Positions 44,958 through 54,592 of a DNA stretch of 64,000 nucleotides are shown here, in pieces. The stretch is from Candidatus Phaeomarinobacter ectocarpi (lineage in GTDB: Bacteria; Pseudomonadota; Alphaproteobacteria; CGMCC-115125): positions 3,260,721 to 3,324,720 of the forward strand of contig NZ_HG966617.1 in the NCBI RefSeq assembly GCF_000689395.1, in the 5' to 3' direction. Made by a program: the position numbers and the translations under genes. The notes beneath the pieces are model-generated. The model searched no databases and was not told where the DNA came from. It saw only the letters and a program-made list of their open reading frames with translations. The first letter of the stretch is position 1, and every line of letters starts with the position of its first letter.

Positions 44958-45075
44958 ATCCCTCCGGCTTGACCGGAGGGCCCACTCGCACTGCCACATG
45001 GCAAAGTGTTGCCATGACATGCGAACGCTGCGGCAAGTGGAAAAGCGAGTAGGCCCCCGATCAAGTCCGGGGACA
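44958..45075. repeat. Intergenic palindromic (REP-like) element, inverted pair
   Basis: Two related 30-base copies face each other: the left one contains CCCTCCGGCTTGACCGGAGGG then CCACTCGC (44960-44989); the right one, read in reverse, gives CCCCGGACTTGATCGGGG then CCTACTCGC (from 45074 back to 45045). Each is itself a palindrome around CTTGA. A 55-base centre holds GCCACATGGCAA and similar inverted pieces. It resembles the dispersed alphaproteobacterial GGACTTGATCC repeats. Confidence 0.7.
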
Positions 45076-45135
45076 CAGATGGGCCAGGTTACTGGCCCCC
45101 TCGACAGAGAGGTGACTTTTCGGCCTTTCCAAAAA

Positions 45136-45639
45136 TCAATCAATCGGCAGCCCGGCTTCCTTGAGCCGTTCTTCCAGCCGCGCCATGCGGGCCATCACCG
45201 GGGCGACTGCGGAATCCACCGCCTCCTGGGTAAACCGCTGGGTGATGTGGGCATTGCAGTTGGTTTCCCAGTACTCGACTTCGATGACGATCGCCCGCTC
45301 CACTTGGGCATCATAATTGGGGTCGCGCAGCGCACGGATAATGTCCGGATCCGTTACAATCCCCGCCTTACCTCGTATTTTGACCCGCCGCTGGGCGGGA
45401 TAATCCATGAAGAACAGGAACACATTCTCGTTTTCGCCGAGATTCCCAACCGTGATGTAGCGTCGGTTGCCTGCGTAGTCCGCAAAGCCAAGCGTGGTCG
45501 GCGACATGACCTTCAAGAACCCTTCCGGCCCACCGCGATGCTGCACATAGGGGCGGCCCCTGGCATCAGCAGACGCCATGTAGAAATGGTTCTGATGGGC
45601 AATGAACTCGGCAACGGCGTCGTTGATCTCAGAGGGCAT
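45136..45639 (-). CDS. Pyridoxamine 5'-phosphate oxidase-like flavoprotein
   Basis: 167 residues, split-barrel FMN fold of the PNPOx-like group. It starts PSEINDAVAEFIAHQNHFYMASADARGRPYVQHRGGPEGFLKV, then GFADYAGNRRYITVGNLGENENVFLFFMDYPAQRRVKIRGKAGI, the region where FMN binds. The actual reaction is unknown; the sequence does not show PNPOx-specific residues with certainty. It lies between hslV and hisB, and on the strand opposite hisB. Confidence 0.87.
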   Translation of the reverse strand: MPSEINDAVAEFIAHQNHFYMASADARGRPYVQHRGGPEGFLKVMSPTTLGFADYAGNRRYITVGNLGENENVFLFFMDYPAQRRVKIRGKAGIVTDPDIIRALRDPNYDAQVERAIVIEVEYWETNCNAHITQRFTQEAVDSAVAPVMARMARLEERLKEAGLPID

Positions 45640-45805
45640 GGGGGTGTCCGGCGTCTTAGGGGTTCTGTAGGAGAAAAGCTGTCATGTGACCCCGCATATG
45701 GCACCTTGTGCGCGAAGCTGCTAGACCGCGCTTCACACGAGTTTTTGAAGCCCCGCCCGAGGCCCCGATCCTGGGGGTCGGGCCGGGCCCTGAAGGCAGA
45801 CGGAC

Positions 45806-46417
45806 ATGGACAGCGAACGCGACGGCCGCATCGCCACAGTTGAGCGCAAGACCAAGGAGACGGAAGTCTTCGTGTCGCTCAATCTGGATGGCACTGGAGA
45901 GTATGACGTGGATACCGGCATCGGTTTCCTCGACCACATGCTTGAGCAGCTCTCACGCCACTCGCTGATTGATCTAAAGGTCCGCGCCGAGGGCGACCTG
46001 CACATTGATTTCCACCACACGACGGAAGATTCCGGCATCGTCATCGGCGAAGCCGTGCTGCAGGCATTGGGTGATCTCAAAGGCATTACCCGCTACGGCA
46101 ATGCCATCATCCCTATGGATGAAACCTGCACGCGGGTGACCCTTGATGTGTCCCAGCGGCCCTACCTGATCTGGAAGGTGGACTTCACCAAGCCCAAGCT
46201 TGGCGACATGGACACCGAGCTGTTCAAGGAATGGTTCCAGGCGTTCGCGCAGGCGGCCGGCATCACGCTGCACATCGAAAACATGTATGGCGAGAACAAC
46301 CACCACATCGTGGAGAGTTGCTTCAAGGGTCTGGCCCGTGCTCTGCGTCAGGCCATCGAGATTGACCCGCGCAAGGCGGACGCCATTCCCTCCACCAAGG
46401 GCGTGCTCGGCAGCTAA
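45806..46417 (+). CDS. hisB: Imidazoleglycerol-phosphate dehydratase
   Basis: 203 residues; the dehydratase-only form. Metal-ligand motifs: [34 protein letters not shown] and [21 protein letters not shown]. It opens the hisB-(membrane protein)-H-A-F...E cluster. The first histidine genes of the pathway (hisG, hisD) lie elsewhere. Confidence 0.98.
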   Translation: MDSERDGRIATVERKTKETEVFVSLNLDGTGEYDVDTGIGFLDHMLEQLSRHSLIDLKVRAEGDLHIDFHHTTEDSGIVIGEAVLQALGDLKGITRYGNAIIPMDETCTRVTLDVSQRPYLIWKVDFTKPKLGDMDTELFKEWFQAFAQAAGITLHIENMYGENNHHIVESCFKGLARALRQAIEIDPRKADAIPSTKGVLGS

Positions 46418-46432
46418 CCGGCAGCATCGGCC

Positions 46433-47242
46433 ATGATCAGCGCCACCTTTGAAATTGTAGTGGTCTTCCTGTTTCTGGCGGTGTTCAGCGTCAGTTTCTG
46501 CACGTCCGTATTTCAGATCTGGCGCGCTGCTGTTCGGAGGGTGCAGGGCGGCGCGTGGGATCTCGACTGGTATTTTGTCGCCATCGTCGCGTGCGTGCTG
46601 CAATTCGTGCTCGTGGTCATCTGGGTGGACCCTGCACTGGTGGGTCAGGCGAGTGACCTGGGCGCGGACGAATTGACAAGTGAACTGGCGGGCTTTGTCC
46701 CAGCAGTCATTTCTGCCGTGATTGCCACGGTTGGTCCCATAGCCCTGCCCATTGCACGGGCGTTTGCCACGGCGCGCATCGACCGGCTGACCTACCTGTT
46801 CAGCGCAGCATCGATTGTGTCGCTACCCTTTGCGCTGGTCCTCGTCACGCTTTACCTGTCCTACCTCGCTGCCACCATCACGCAAACACCTGCGGACTAC
46901 CTCTTCATGTTCTCTCTGCAGACCGATTTTCCTGCGTGTCGGCAAACTTTGATTGATTTTATAGGCCTACCGGTGCCACAGACACTGGCGGCCACTCCCT
47001 CCGAAGCGGCAGCACTCCTGTGGTTCTGGGTGGACATGTCCCTCGCAGCCATACTCCTGGACTTTATGGAAATTTACGGCTGCGGCGTGTCCTACCTTTC
47101 CCATGACAGTGACAGTTTCCTGGTCTCCACACTGGTATTTGCCTATCGCAGCTTTGCGTCGGTGATGTTTGCAGCTGTGTTGCTCATGCCGCTTCGTCAG
47201 ATGCTGGCGGCGCGGGCGGATGCAGGGGAGCGCCTGTCATGA
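46433..47242 (+). CDS. Multi-pass membrane protein within the his cluster, unknown
   Basis: 269 residues with about six hydrophobic segments (near 5-28, 48-68, 85-105, 118-145, 190-210 and 240-258). No family recognised; no signal peptide beyond the first helix. The ATG stands 16 bases after hisB, and its stop overlaps hisH (four bases), so it is translated in the operon. Two cysteine-bearing loops (near ACRQTLIDF and YGCGVSY) may face the periplasm. What it contributes to histidine synthesis, if anything, is unknown. Confidence 0.8.
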   Translation: MISATFEIVVVFLFLAVFSVSFCTSVFQIWRAAVRRVQGGAWDLDWYFVAIVACVLQFVLVVIWVDPALVGQASDLGADELTSELAGFVPAVISAVIATVGPIALPIARAFATARIDRLTYLFSAASIVSLPFALVLVTLYLSYLAATITQTPADYLFMFSLQTDFPACRQTLIDFIGLPVPQTLAATPSEAAALLWFWVDMSLAAILLDFMEIYGCGVSYLSHDSDSFLVSTLVFAYRSFASVMFAAVLLMPLRQMLAARADAGERLS

Positions 47243-47904
47243 CGTACAGACCTACCCTTGCCATCATCGATTACGGATCCGGCAATCTGCGGTCCGCAGA
47301 AAAGTCATTTGAACGTGCCGCCCGGGAAGTCGGCGTGGACGTGGACATCTGCGTCACCAGCTCACCGGACCTGGTGGCTAAGGCAGACCGTATCGTGCTG
47401 CCCGGCGTCGGTGCCTTTGCGGACTGCCGCCGCGGTCTGTATGCAGTTGATGGCATGGTCGAGGCGCTGCGGGACGCAGTCGAAAACCGCGCCGCACCCT
47501 TCTTTGGGATCTGCGTCGGCATGCAGCTGATGGCGACGCGCGGCCTTGAACACGGCACCCATGAAGGTCTGGGCTGGATACCCGGAGACGTCACCGAAAT
47601 CACCCCCAACGACCGCACGCTCAAGATTCCCCACATGGGCTGGAATGCGCTCGAACCTGTCGATGTGGCGGGCCAGCCGCACCCGGTCTTTGACGGCCTT
47701 GAACACGGCGAGCACGCTTACTTCGTGCACTCCTACGCCATCAAGCCCACCCAGCCCGAACACGTGCTCGCCCGCGTCCACTATGGCGGCGAAATCACGG
47801 CTGCCGTGGGACATAACAACATGGTTGGCACTCAGTTCCACCCGGAAAAGAGCCAGCTCGTCGGCCTGCGCCTGATCGCCAACTTCCTGCAATGGACCCC
47901 TTAA
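47239..47904 (+). CDS. hisH: Imidazole glycerol phosphate synthase, glutaminase subunit
   Basis: 221 residues. Class I glutamine amidotransferase: [16 protein letters not shown] at the start, nucleophile C92 in [11 protein letters not shown], and His/Glu of the triad in [10 protein letters not shown] near the end. It supplies ammonia to HisF. It overlaps the membrane-protein gene by four bases and precedes hisA by four. Confidence 0.98.
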   Translation: MTYRPTLAIIDYGSGNLRSAEKSFERAAREVGVDVDICVTSSPDLVAKADRIVLPGVGAFADCRRGLYAVDGMVEALRDAVENRAAPFFGICVGMQLMATRGLEHGTHEGLGWIPGDVTEITPNDRTLKIPHMGWNALEPVDVAGQPHPVFDGLEHGEHAYFVHSYAIKPTQPEHVLARVHYGGEITAAVGHNNMVGTQFHPEKSQLVGLRLIANFLQWTP

Positions 47905-47908
47905 CACC

Positions 47909-48640
47909 ATGATCCTGTTTCCCGCCATCGACTTGAAAGACGGCCAATGTGTGCGCCTCGTACAGGGCGACATGGACCGCGCCACGGTGTTTTCAGACAC
48001 ACCCGCGCAGCAGGCAAAAGTCTTTGAGACCCAGGGCTTTGAATGGCTGCATCTGGTGGATTTGAACGGCGCCTTTGAAGGCAAGCCGGTGAATGGGGCC
48101 GCAGTCGAAGACATCCTCAAGACCGTGTCGCTTCCCGCCCAACTGGGCGGTGGCATCCGGTCGCTGGCGCAGATTGAAGCCTGGCTCGACAAGGGTATCG
48201 CCCGCGTCATCCTGGGCACTGCAGCCCTGCGCGACCCGGACCTCGTCAAGGAAGCCTGCAAGAAGTGGCCAGGCAAGATTGCCGTCGGGATCGACGCCAA
48301 GGATGGCTTTGTCGCTGTCGAAGGCTGGGCTGAGGTGTCGGACATTCAGGCGCTGGATCTCGCCAAACAGTTTGAGGACGCAGGGGTGGCGGCGATCATC
48401 TACACGGACATCGCCCGCGACGGGGCCATGCAGGGCATGAATGTTGACGGCACGGCTGACCTTGCCAACTCGGTTGGCATTCCGATCATTGCCTCCGGCG
48501 GCGTGACCAATCTGGACGACCTGCATGCTCTCAAGGCGGCAAAGGCACCAGGCATCGTCGGCGTCATTTCCGGCCGCGCCATCTATGATGGCCGGCTCGA
48601 CCCTGCTGAGGCGCTGGCCTTGCTGAAGGAGGCCGCATGA
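47909..48640 (+). CDS. hisA: ProFAR isomerase
   Basis: 243 residues, TIM barrel. Catalytic D8 in [20 protein letters not shown], second Asp in [16 protein letters not shown]. Two phosphate-binding motifs ([15 protein letters not shown] and [15 protein letters not shown]) are in the half-barrel positions. Its stop overlaps the hisF start. Confidence 0.98.
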   Translation: MILFPAIDLKDGQCVRLVQGDMDRATVFSDTPAQQAKVFETQGFEWLHLVDLNGAFEGKPVNGAAVEDILKTVSLPAQLGGGIRSLAQIEAWLDKGIARVILGTAALRDPDLVKEACKKWPGKIAVGIDAKDGFVAVEGWAEVSDIQALDLAKQFEDAGVAAIIYTDIARDGAMQGMNVDGTADLANSVGIPIIASGGVTNLDDLHALKAAKAPGIVGVISGRAIYDGRLDPAEALALLKEAA

Positions 48641-49410
48641 GCCTCAAAGCCCGCGTCATTCCTTGCCTGGACGTGAAAGATGGCCGCGTCGTCAAGGGCG
48701 TGAACTTTGTCGATCTGCGCGATGCCGGCGACCCGGTGGAGGCGGCAACCGCTTATGACGCGGCGGGCGCAGACGAACTGTGCTTCCTTGACATCACCGC
48801 CAGCCACGAAAAACGCGGCACGCTGATTGACGTTGTGCGCAGAACCGCAGAACGCTGCTTCATGCCGCTGACCGTCGGTGGCGGTGTCCGGACTGTGGAT
48901 GATGTGCGCCAGCTGCTGCTCGCCGGTGCCGACAAAGTGGCAGTCAATACGGCAGCCGTCACCAATCCTGACTTCATCAAGGAAGCGGCCGAGAAATTTG
49001 GCTCACAGTGCATTGTCGTGGCCATTGACGCCCGGCAGGTGTCAAAGGATGGAGAGCCCGACAAATGGGAAATCTTCACTCATGGCGGGCGTACCGAAAC
49101 CGGCATTGATGCAGTCGAATTCGCGCAGAAAATGGTCAATCTGGGGGCAGGGGAACTGCTTATCACCTCCATGGACCGCGACGGCACCCGCTCGGGCTTT
49201 GACGTCGCCCTGACCAGCGCCATTGCTGACAAAGTGCGCGTGCCGGTGATCGCGTCGGGCGGTGTCGGCAATCTGGATCATCTGGTCGAAGGTGTTCGCG
49301 ACGGCCATGCCACTGGCGTGCTGGCGGCCTCCATTTTTCACTTTGGCGATCACACCGTCAGTGAAGCCAAGGCCCATATGGCGCAGTGTGGCGTAGACGT
49401 CCGCCCATAA
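48637..49410 (+). CDS. hisF: Imidazole glycerol phosphate synthase, cyclase subunit
   Basis: 257 residues, TIM barrel homologous to HisA. Catalytic D12 in [20 protein letters not shown], second Asp in [15 protein letters not shown], and phosphate sites [15 protein letters not shown] and [14 protein letters not shown]. In most alphaproteobacteria hisE follows at once; here a CYTH-CHAD gene and a pentapeptide gene come first. Confidence 0.98.
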   Translation: MSLKARVIPCLDVKDGRVVKGVNFVDLRDAGDPVEAATAYDAAGADELCFLDITASHEKRGTLIDVVRRTAERCFMPLTVGGGVRTVDDVRQLLLAGADKVAVNTAAVTNPDFIKEAAEKFGSQCIVVAIDARQVSKDGEPDKWEIFTHGGRTETGIDAVEFAQKMVNLGAGELLITSMDRDGTRSGFDVALTSAIADKVRVPVIASGGVGNLDHLVEGVRDGHATGVLAASIFHFGDHTVSEAKAHMAQCGVDVRP

Positions 49411-49422
49411 GCCCGCTCTTGC

Positions 49423-51159
49423 GTGAGCGCAGCAGGCACGCCATCTTTCAGCATGTCTTCGGCCCGCAAAAATACGACAAGTAAAGCGTCAAATCCCAGC
49501 GCATGCCGGGAAGCCCCGCGCGAGATTGAGCTCAAGCTGGTGGTGGACCCCCCGACACTGGCCCGTATTCGCAAGGCCGGGGCGCTGTCGCGGCTGCCGG
49601 TCGTCTCAGGATCAGGGCGCAGCACGGTCCACAACCTCACCTCCTTGTACTGGGACACAGAAAATCATGCTCTTGCCCGCGCCGGCATGGCGTTGCGCGT
49701 CCGCCGGGACGGTGGCCGCGTGGTACAGGCCCTCAAGGCGGCAGACAGCCGGGGCGCGCCGGGCGGTCTTGCGGCCAACCGGGCAGAAGACCAGGCCATG
49801 CGCCCGACCGCTGACGCTCTCGCCGCTCCTGATCTGTCCCTGGTGGCGGATGAGCAGCTGCGCGCGCGTGCCGTTTCCGCCATAGGCGATGAAGACCTGA
49901 TCCCGATTTTCGAAAGCGCCATCTCCCGCGTTGCGAGGGTGCTTGAAACCTCTGGCAACGGATCGTTTGAGGCAGCGCTTGATCTGGGTGAGGTGCGTCT
50001 GCCGCCGTCAGAGGAGGGCACGCCGGGCCTGCGAACTCCCATCTGCGAGATCGAGCTGGAGCACATCAGCGGACCTGTCGAGACCCTGTTTGATGTGGCC
50101 CGGGCGCTGGCGGACAAGTACCCGGTCAAGGTCGGAACTGTCTCCAAGGTGCAGCGCGGATTTGCTCTGGCGGCCCGGCCCGGCAGTCTTGATCAACCGC
50201 GCAAGGGTCCTTCGGTCAAGGCGGGTAGGTCTCCCGTCAAGCCCGGTATGACCACACGCGCAGCCTATGGTGCACTGCTGGCGCACTGCGCTCGCCAGAT
50301 GGCAGCCAATCAGTCGGCCATCCTCGTCGACCAGGATCCATCCGGCATCCATCAGATGCGTGTCGCCATGCGCCGCCTGCGGTCGGTCCATGCGGCTTTC
50401 AGGCCGGTCCGGCCGCCGTCGGGCAGCACGGAAATAATCGACCAGGTCAAACGCATGTTCAGGCCGCTTGGAACAGCCCGTGATCTGGATATTTTCTGTA
50501 CCGAAACGATACCAGCCCTCGACAAGGAGGCCGCGGGAGTAGGGCCATCCCTGGTGCCTCTGGCCGCAGCGGCCCGGGAGTTGCGCCGCGAGGCCTGGGC
50601 CCAAGCCATGCGCATCGTGGACGACCGTACCTTCACCCACATGCTGCTCGAACTGGGGCATCTAAGCGCCTCTGCGAGTGTTCCGAACGGTGGTAGTGCC
50701 ACAGCGCCGGACGGGACCAAGAAGGATCCCCCGCTCGCACAGTTTGCGGTCTCCCGGCTGGACCGGCGCTACCGCCAGGTGCAACGGCAGGCGCGTGATC
50801 TGGAGAGCATGGACGACGAGGCGCGGCATGATCTGCGCAAGCGCCTCAAGACCCTGCGATACGAGGCAGCGTTCTTCGCGCCGCTGTGGCCACGTGATCA
50901 GGTGAAGGCATTCGTGAAGCCCCTGAAGCGGCTGCAGGATGCGTTCGGGGCGATCAACGATGCGGCCACCGCGGCATCCGTCGCACGGCTTGCAGCGGAC
51001 CAGATTGGCGGCGATCGCGCCCACGAAGCAGCCGGCTTTGTTGGCGGATGGTATGCAGCCCGTGCTGACCTGGCGTTTCGACAGGTGGTCGAGATATGGC
51101 CGTTCTTCGAGGAGCTGCCGCGGTTCTGGCAGACCGAGGCGCAAATAGACCCGAATTAG
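49423..51159 (+). CDS. CYTH and CHAD domain protein
   Basis: 578 residues (GTG start at 49423; an ATG at 49453 would also serve). N-terminal CYTH triphosphatase fold with the E-x-E-x-K pattern in REIELKLVV (residues 34-38), then metal-site segments SLYWDTENHALARAGMALRVRRDGGRVVQALK. The second half is a CHAD helical domain with HQMRVAMRRLRSVHAAF (from about 310) and RKRLKTLRYEAAFFAPLW (about 470). CHAD binds polyphosphate; CYTH probably hydrolyses triphosphate or inorganic polyphosphate. Inserted between hisF and hisE. Confidence 0.94.
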   Translation: MSAAGTPSFSMSSARKNTTSKASNPSACREAPREIELKLVVDPPTLARIRKAGALSRLPVVSGSGRSTVHNLTSLYWDTENHALARAGMALRVRRDGGRVVQALKAADSRGAPGGLAANRAEDQAMRPTADALAAPDLSLVADEQLRARAVSAIGDEDLIPIFESAISRVARVLETSGNGSFEAALDLGEVRLPPSEEGTPGLRTPICEIELEHISGPVETLFDVARALADKYPVKVGTVSKVQRGFALAARPGSLDQPRKGPSVKAGRSPVKPGMTTRAAYGALLAHCARQMAANQSAILVDQDPSGIHQMRVAMRRLRSVHAAFRPVRPPSGSTEIIDQVKRMFRPLGTARDLDIFCTETIPALDKEAAGVGPSLVPLAAAARELRREAWAQAMRIVDDRTFTHMLLELGHLSASASVPNGGSATAPDGTKKDPPLAQFAVSRLDRRYRQVQRQARDLESMDDEARHDLRKRLKTLRYEAAFFAPLWPRDQVKAFVKPLKRLQDAFGAINDAATAASVARLAADQIGGDRAHEAAGFVGGWYAARADLAFRQVVEIWPFFEELPRFWQTEAQIDPN

Positions 51160-51257
51160 AGACAATTTGAGTGATTTGATGGGGGCGGATTTAACGCGTG
51201 CAGGTGCATAAGGAAGGTCACGCGATCCTGAAACCCTGTAATTCCGTGGACCCCCAC

Positions 51258-52415
51258 ATGGCTGACGCCGCCGCACAATCTGCCACAAAGCCGCCGCAGG
51301 CTGCCGTAAAGCCGGCGGATCAGGCTGAAATCTCGGCAGGGGTCGGGGATATGCTGGACTCGCTCACCCATAAGAGCCGGGGACCGGAAATTGCACCCGG
51401 CACCCGCATTGAGCTGGAGCTTCTCAGGGCGCTCAATGCGCTGCACATCAAATACATCAATGGCGTCCGCGGCGGCCGCAAGCTGATCCTGCGGGCCTGC
51501 GACCTATCAAAACTTGATCTTTCCGGCATGAACCTGGAAGGCGCAGACCTCATGGGCTGCTCGTTTCGCGGCGCGCGCCTTGAAACCACGCGCCTGTGCC
51601 ATGCCAATCTGTTCGGAGCCGATTTTACCCGGGCAAACCTGACCGACGCCGACCTGGAACGCGCTGACATGCGCGGCGCTCGCCTGGATGAAGCCAATCT
51701 CAGCTACGCCAATCTGGCGCAGGCGGATTTGCGGGCCGGGCGGGTGATTGACGCGGAAGAAGTAGCAGAACGGCCGGATTCCGGCGTTGTCTCCATGATC
51801 GGAGCCATGCTCCGCGAGACCGACCTGACTGAAGTCCGCATGAAAGAAGCTGATCTCACCGAAGCCCGGATCGTCTCTGCCCGCATGGTCCAGACCGACG
51901 CCCGGCAGGTGTCCTTCACCCGTGCCCAGCTCAAGGGCGTGGATATGCACGGTGCGCAGCTCGCGGATGCGGATTTTGAAGGTGCCAGCGTTGATCGCGC
52001 GAGCCGCATGAGCGCCAATCTGATGCGGGCGGGAAACATTGCCGCCCTGCCGTCCAAAAGTCTTGTTGATGAGAAGCTGGCGCTCCATGAGCGCTGGGTC
52101 AAAAGTGACGGAAAACTGGGAACCCGCGGTGATTTCACCGGTCAGGACCTGTCCGGGATGGATTTGTCGCGCCGCATGCTGGCGGCTGCCATTCTCAAGG
52201 ACGCCATCCTCGTGGATGCCAATCTGATGGGCAGCCGGCTGGCGGCTGCTGATCTGTCCGGTGCCAACCTTGTTGGCGCCAAGCTGGACAAGGCAGATTT
52301 GCGCGGCGCCGATATGCGGGGCACCTGCACCCGTGGTGTCGCTATGGGCGATGCCAAATCCGGCGAACTTGCAGGGACGGGCCTGCGCACCCGTACGGCG
52401 GACGCAGACGCCTAA
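51258..52415 (+). CDS. Pentapeptide-repeat protein
   Basis: 385 residues from the ATG at 51258 (a GTG at 51198 would add 20). Long runs of A[DN]LxX repeats, for example LDLSGMNLEGADLMGCSFRG and ADFTRANLTDADLERADMRG, form a right-handed quadrilateral helix; a second block is DADFEGASVDRASRMSANLM and AADLSGANLVGAKLDKADLRG. Between them is a non-repeat linker (MIGAMLRETDL). No signal peptide or output domain, so probably a soluble structural or DNA-mimic protein; some family members inhibit gyrase. It precedes hisE. Confidence 0.93.
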   Translation: MADAAAQSATKPPQAAVKPADQAEISAGVGDMLDSLTHKSRGPEIAPGTRIELELLRALNALHIKYINGVRGGRKLILRACDLSKLDLSGMNLEGADLMGCSFRGARLETTRLCHANLFGADFTRANLTDADLERADMRGARLDEANLSYANLAQADLRAGRVIDAEEVAERPDSGVVSMIGAMLRETDLTEVRMKEADLTEARIVSARMVQTDARQVSFTRAQLKGVDMHGAQLADADFEGASVDRASRMSANLMRAGNIAALPSKSLVDEKLALHERWVKSDGKLGTRGDFTGQDLSGMDLSRRMLAAAILKDAILVDANLMGSRLAAADLSGANLVGAKLDKADLRGADMRGTCTRGVAMGDAKSGELAGTGLRTRTADADA

Positions 52416-52523
52416 ATCAGCAATTTTCCTGGCCCGTAACGGCGAGTTGGCAGCCTATCCGCAAATCTGGTAGGCCTGCGCGGCAGGCAAAAGCCTGTGT
52501 CTCGACCCAATACAGGCGCTTGA

Positions 52524-52883
52524 ATGTCCAATTCCAAACAATCCAAAGCCAACCCGAAGGCAGGAACGGAAGTTCTCGATCGCCTGGCTGCGTCCATTGC
52601 CGCGCGCAAAGGCGCGGATGCGTCGGAGAGCTATACTGCCAAGCTGTTGAGCCGTGGCATTGAAAAATGCGCGCAAAAGCTGGGTGAAGAGGCGGTTGAG
52701 ACGGTCATCGCCGCCGCGGCGCGTAACAAGCCTGAAGCGGTCAAGGAAAGTGCGGATGTGCTCTATCACCTGATGGTGCTCTGGGCAGCCCTGGATATTG
52801 ACCCCAGTGAGGTCTATGGCGAGCTTGCCAGTCGCGAAGGCACATCCGGCATCGCTGAAAAAGCCAGCCGCAAGACGTTCTGA
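52524..52883 (+). CDS. hisE: Phosphoribosyl-ATP pyrophosphatase
   Basis: 119 residues, all-alpha NTP-PPase (MazG-like). LDRLAASIAARKGADASESYTAKLLSRGIEKCAQKLGEEAVETVIAAAARNKPEAVKESADVLYHLMVLWAA contains the ExxE and ESADVLYHL metal motifs. It is separated from hisF by two unrelated genes but still in the same direction. The HIT gene starts six bases later. Confidence 0.97.
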   Translation: MSNSKQSKANPKAGTEVLDRLAASIAARKGADASESYTAKLLSRGIEKCAQKLGEEAVETVIAAAARNKPEAVKESADVLYHLMVLWAALDIDPSEVYGELASREGTSGIAEKASRKTF

Positions 52884-52888
52884 CCGCC

Positions 52889-53284
52889 ATGGCTCAGCCC
52901 TACGATCACGACAACGTCTTCGCCAAAATCCTGCGCGACGAGATCCCGTGCAAACGCGTCTATGAGGATCCGTTTGCTCTGGCGTTCCATGACATCAACC
53001 CGCAGGCACCCGTCCACGTGCTGGTCATTCCCAAGGCCCCCTATGTGAGCCTGGATGACTTCCTGGCGGAGGCAACCGACCCCCAGATCACCGGTTTCTT
53101 CCGGGCGGTGGGAAAGGTTTCACGTGCCCTTGGACTCGCTGAGAGCGAAGGCGGATCGGGTTTCAGGGCCCTTGCCAATGCCGGCGGGGACGCTCATCAG
53201 GACGTCCCGCACCTGCATGTGCATCTGTTCGGCGGCAAGCCACTGGGGCCAATGCTGGCAAAACAGCCTGAATCCCCCGAATGA
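52889..53284 (+). CDS. HIT family nucleotide hydrolase
   Basis: 131 residues, histidine-triad phosphoramidase or nucleotidyl hydrolase (Hint type). Start DNVFAKILRDEIPCKRVYEDPFALAFHDINPQAPVHVLVIPKAPY, and the signature PHLHVHLFGGKPLGP. It follows hisE by five bases, the common hisE-hinT pair of alphaproteobacteria. Confidence 0.96.
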   Translation: MAQPYDHDNVFAKILRDEIPCKRVYEDPFALAFHDINPQAPVHVLVIPKAPYVSLDDFLAEATDPQITGFFRAVGKVSRALGLAESEGGSGFRALANAGGDAHQDVPHLHVHLFGGKPLGPMLAKQPESPE

Positions 53285-53420
53285 CTCGCTAATCGCGAAG
53301 CTCCAGCGCGCTTGAGGATTCACGAAACGAGTTATTCCGGAACCGGAATTAACGAGATTCGCGATCCGCTATCTGCACAAGCCCAAGAAGATTCACAGGC
53401 AAAAATGGTTTGGTCGGAGC
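53283..53420. other. Convergent intergenic region with four GANTC sites and a palindrome
   Basis: Between the HIT and adenosine kinase stops. GANTC occurs at 53283, 53317, 53356 and 53390. A palindrome ATTCCGG-AA-CCGGAAT (53334-53349) may form a hairpin without a T-tract. I see no gene. Confidence 0.6.
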
Positions 53421-54413
53421 TTAGAGCCCTTTTGACGCCACCAGATCGGCCAGTGCACCTTCCGGACGCGGGCCCATATGCGAGATCACTTCCGCAGCGC
53501 AGATGGACCCCATGCGGCCGCATTCAACAGGCGACCGACCCGTTGACCAGCCAAACATGAAGCCTGCCGCGAACTGGTCGCCGGCACCGGTGGTGTCCAC
53601 CAGGGCAGATGGCTTGTCCGCGTCGACCACATGGACCTCGCCATCGACCACGATCACTGACCCGGCAGCGGAGCGTGTGAGGGCGGCGACGCGGGCCTCG
53701 CCACGGACGGCCTGAAGAGCTTCATCGAAAGTGTCGACCTGATAGAGCGACATGATCTCAGCTTCGTTGGCAAACAGGATATCCACATTACCTTTGACCA
53801 GATCGCGGAACTCGTCGCGGTAGCGATCAACACAGAAGGAATCCGAAAGGGTCAGGGCCACCTGGCGCTCGGCGTCATGGGCAGCTTTCGCAGCCTTCAC
53901 AAATGCTTCTTTCGCAGCCGGTGGGTCCCACAGATAGCCTTCAAGATAGGTAATGGCGGACTTCGAGATGACTTCCACGTCCACATCGTCCGGCGTCAGG
54001 TCCTGTGCTGCACCCAGATAGGTGCTCATGGACCGTTCTGCGTCCGGGGACACCACAATCAGGCAGCGGCCGGTCGCCGGACCGCGATCCGCAGCGCTTG
54101 TGTCAAAAGCGACGCCAAGCGAGCGAATATCATGCGTGAAGGCTGTGCCCAGCTGGTCATTGCGGACCTTGCCGATGAAGGCGGCCTTGCCGCCCAGGGA
54201 CCCGACCCCGGCAATGGTATTGGCGGCTGAGCCACCTGAAACCTGCACGGTCTGGCCTAGAGCGTCATACAGCTCCGTCGCGCGGGCTTCATCCACCAGC
54301 GTCATCGCGCCTTTCTCAATGCCATTGGCGACCAGGAACGTGTCTTCTGCATGGGCCAGAACATCGACAATTGCGTTGCCAAGTCCGACAACGTGAAACT
54401 CAGGGGCGCTCAT
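53421..54413 (-). CDS. Adenosine kinase (PfkB family)
   Basis: 330 residues. N-terminal VGLGNAIVDVLAHAEDTFL, early glycine motif SGGSAANTIAGVGSLGGKAAFIGKVRNDQLG, and the C-terminal PfkB signature DTTGAGDQFAAGFMFGWS with the catalytic Asp. The SGGSAANT and long insert resemble the adenosine kinases of alphaproteobacteria. It recycles adenosine released by methyl-transfer reactions. Confidence 0.92.
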   Translation of the reverse strand: MSAPEFHVVGLGNAIVDVLAHAEDTFLVANGIEKGAMTLVDEARATELYDALGQTVQVSGGSAANTIAGVGSLGGKAAFIGKVRNDQLGTAFTHDIRSLGVAFDTSAADRGPATGRCLIVVSPDAERSMSTYLGAAQDLTPDDVDVEVISKSAITYLEGYLWDPPAAKEAFVKAAKAAHDAERQVALTLSDSFCVDRYRDEFRDLVKGNVDILFANEAEIMSLYQVDTFDEALQAVRGEARVAALTRSAAGSVIVVDGEVHVVDADKPSALVDTTGAGDQFAAGFMFGWSTGRSPVECGRMGSICAAEVISHMGPRPEGALADLVASKGL

Positions 54414-54592
54414 CAGCGAAACTCACTTGTTGCGATAGGTGGATGTGCCGGGCTGTCAGAACGTTAGCGCCATCGCGCGGTGGGACTGCATCCAGCAGGT
54501 ATGAAAGGAGCGCGACTATAGAATCCGGATCAGCACCGCGCTACCACCAATGGGCCCGCCTTTGACCCCCCCTTTTTGACCAAGCCTTTTAG

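Noticed and set aside
53115-53130. TTTCACGTG as a third parS site
   Set aside because: Only the left half of the palindrome is present (GTTTCACGTGCCC); the right half is lost and it lies inside the HIT gene.
53334-53349. Palindrome ATTCCGG-AA-CCGGAAT as a parS or operator
   Set aside because: It differs from the parS sequence and lies between convergent genes with no promoter, so I kept it as part of the gap only.
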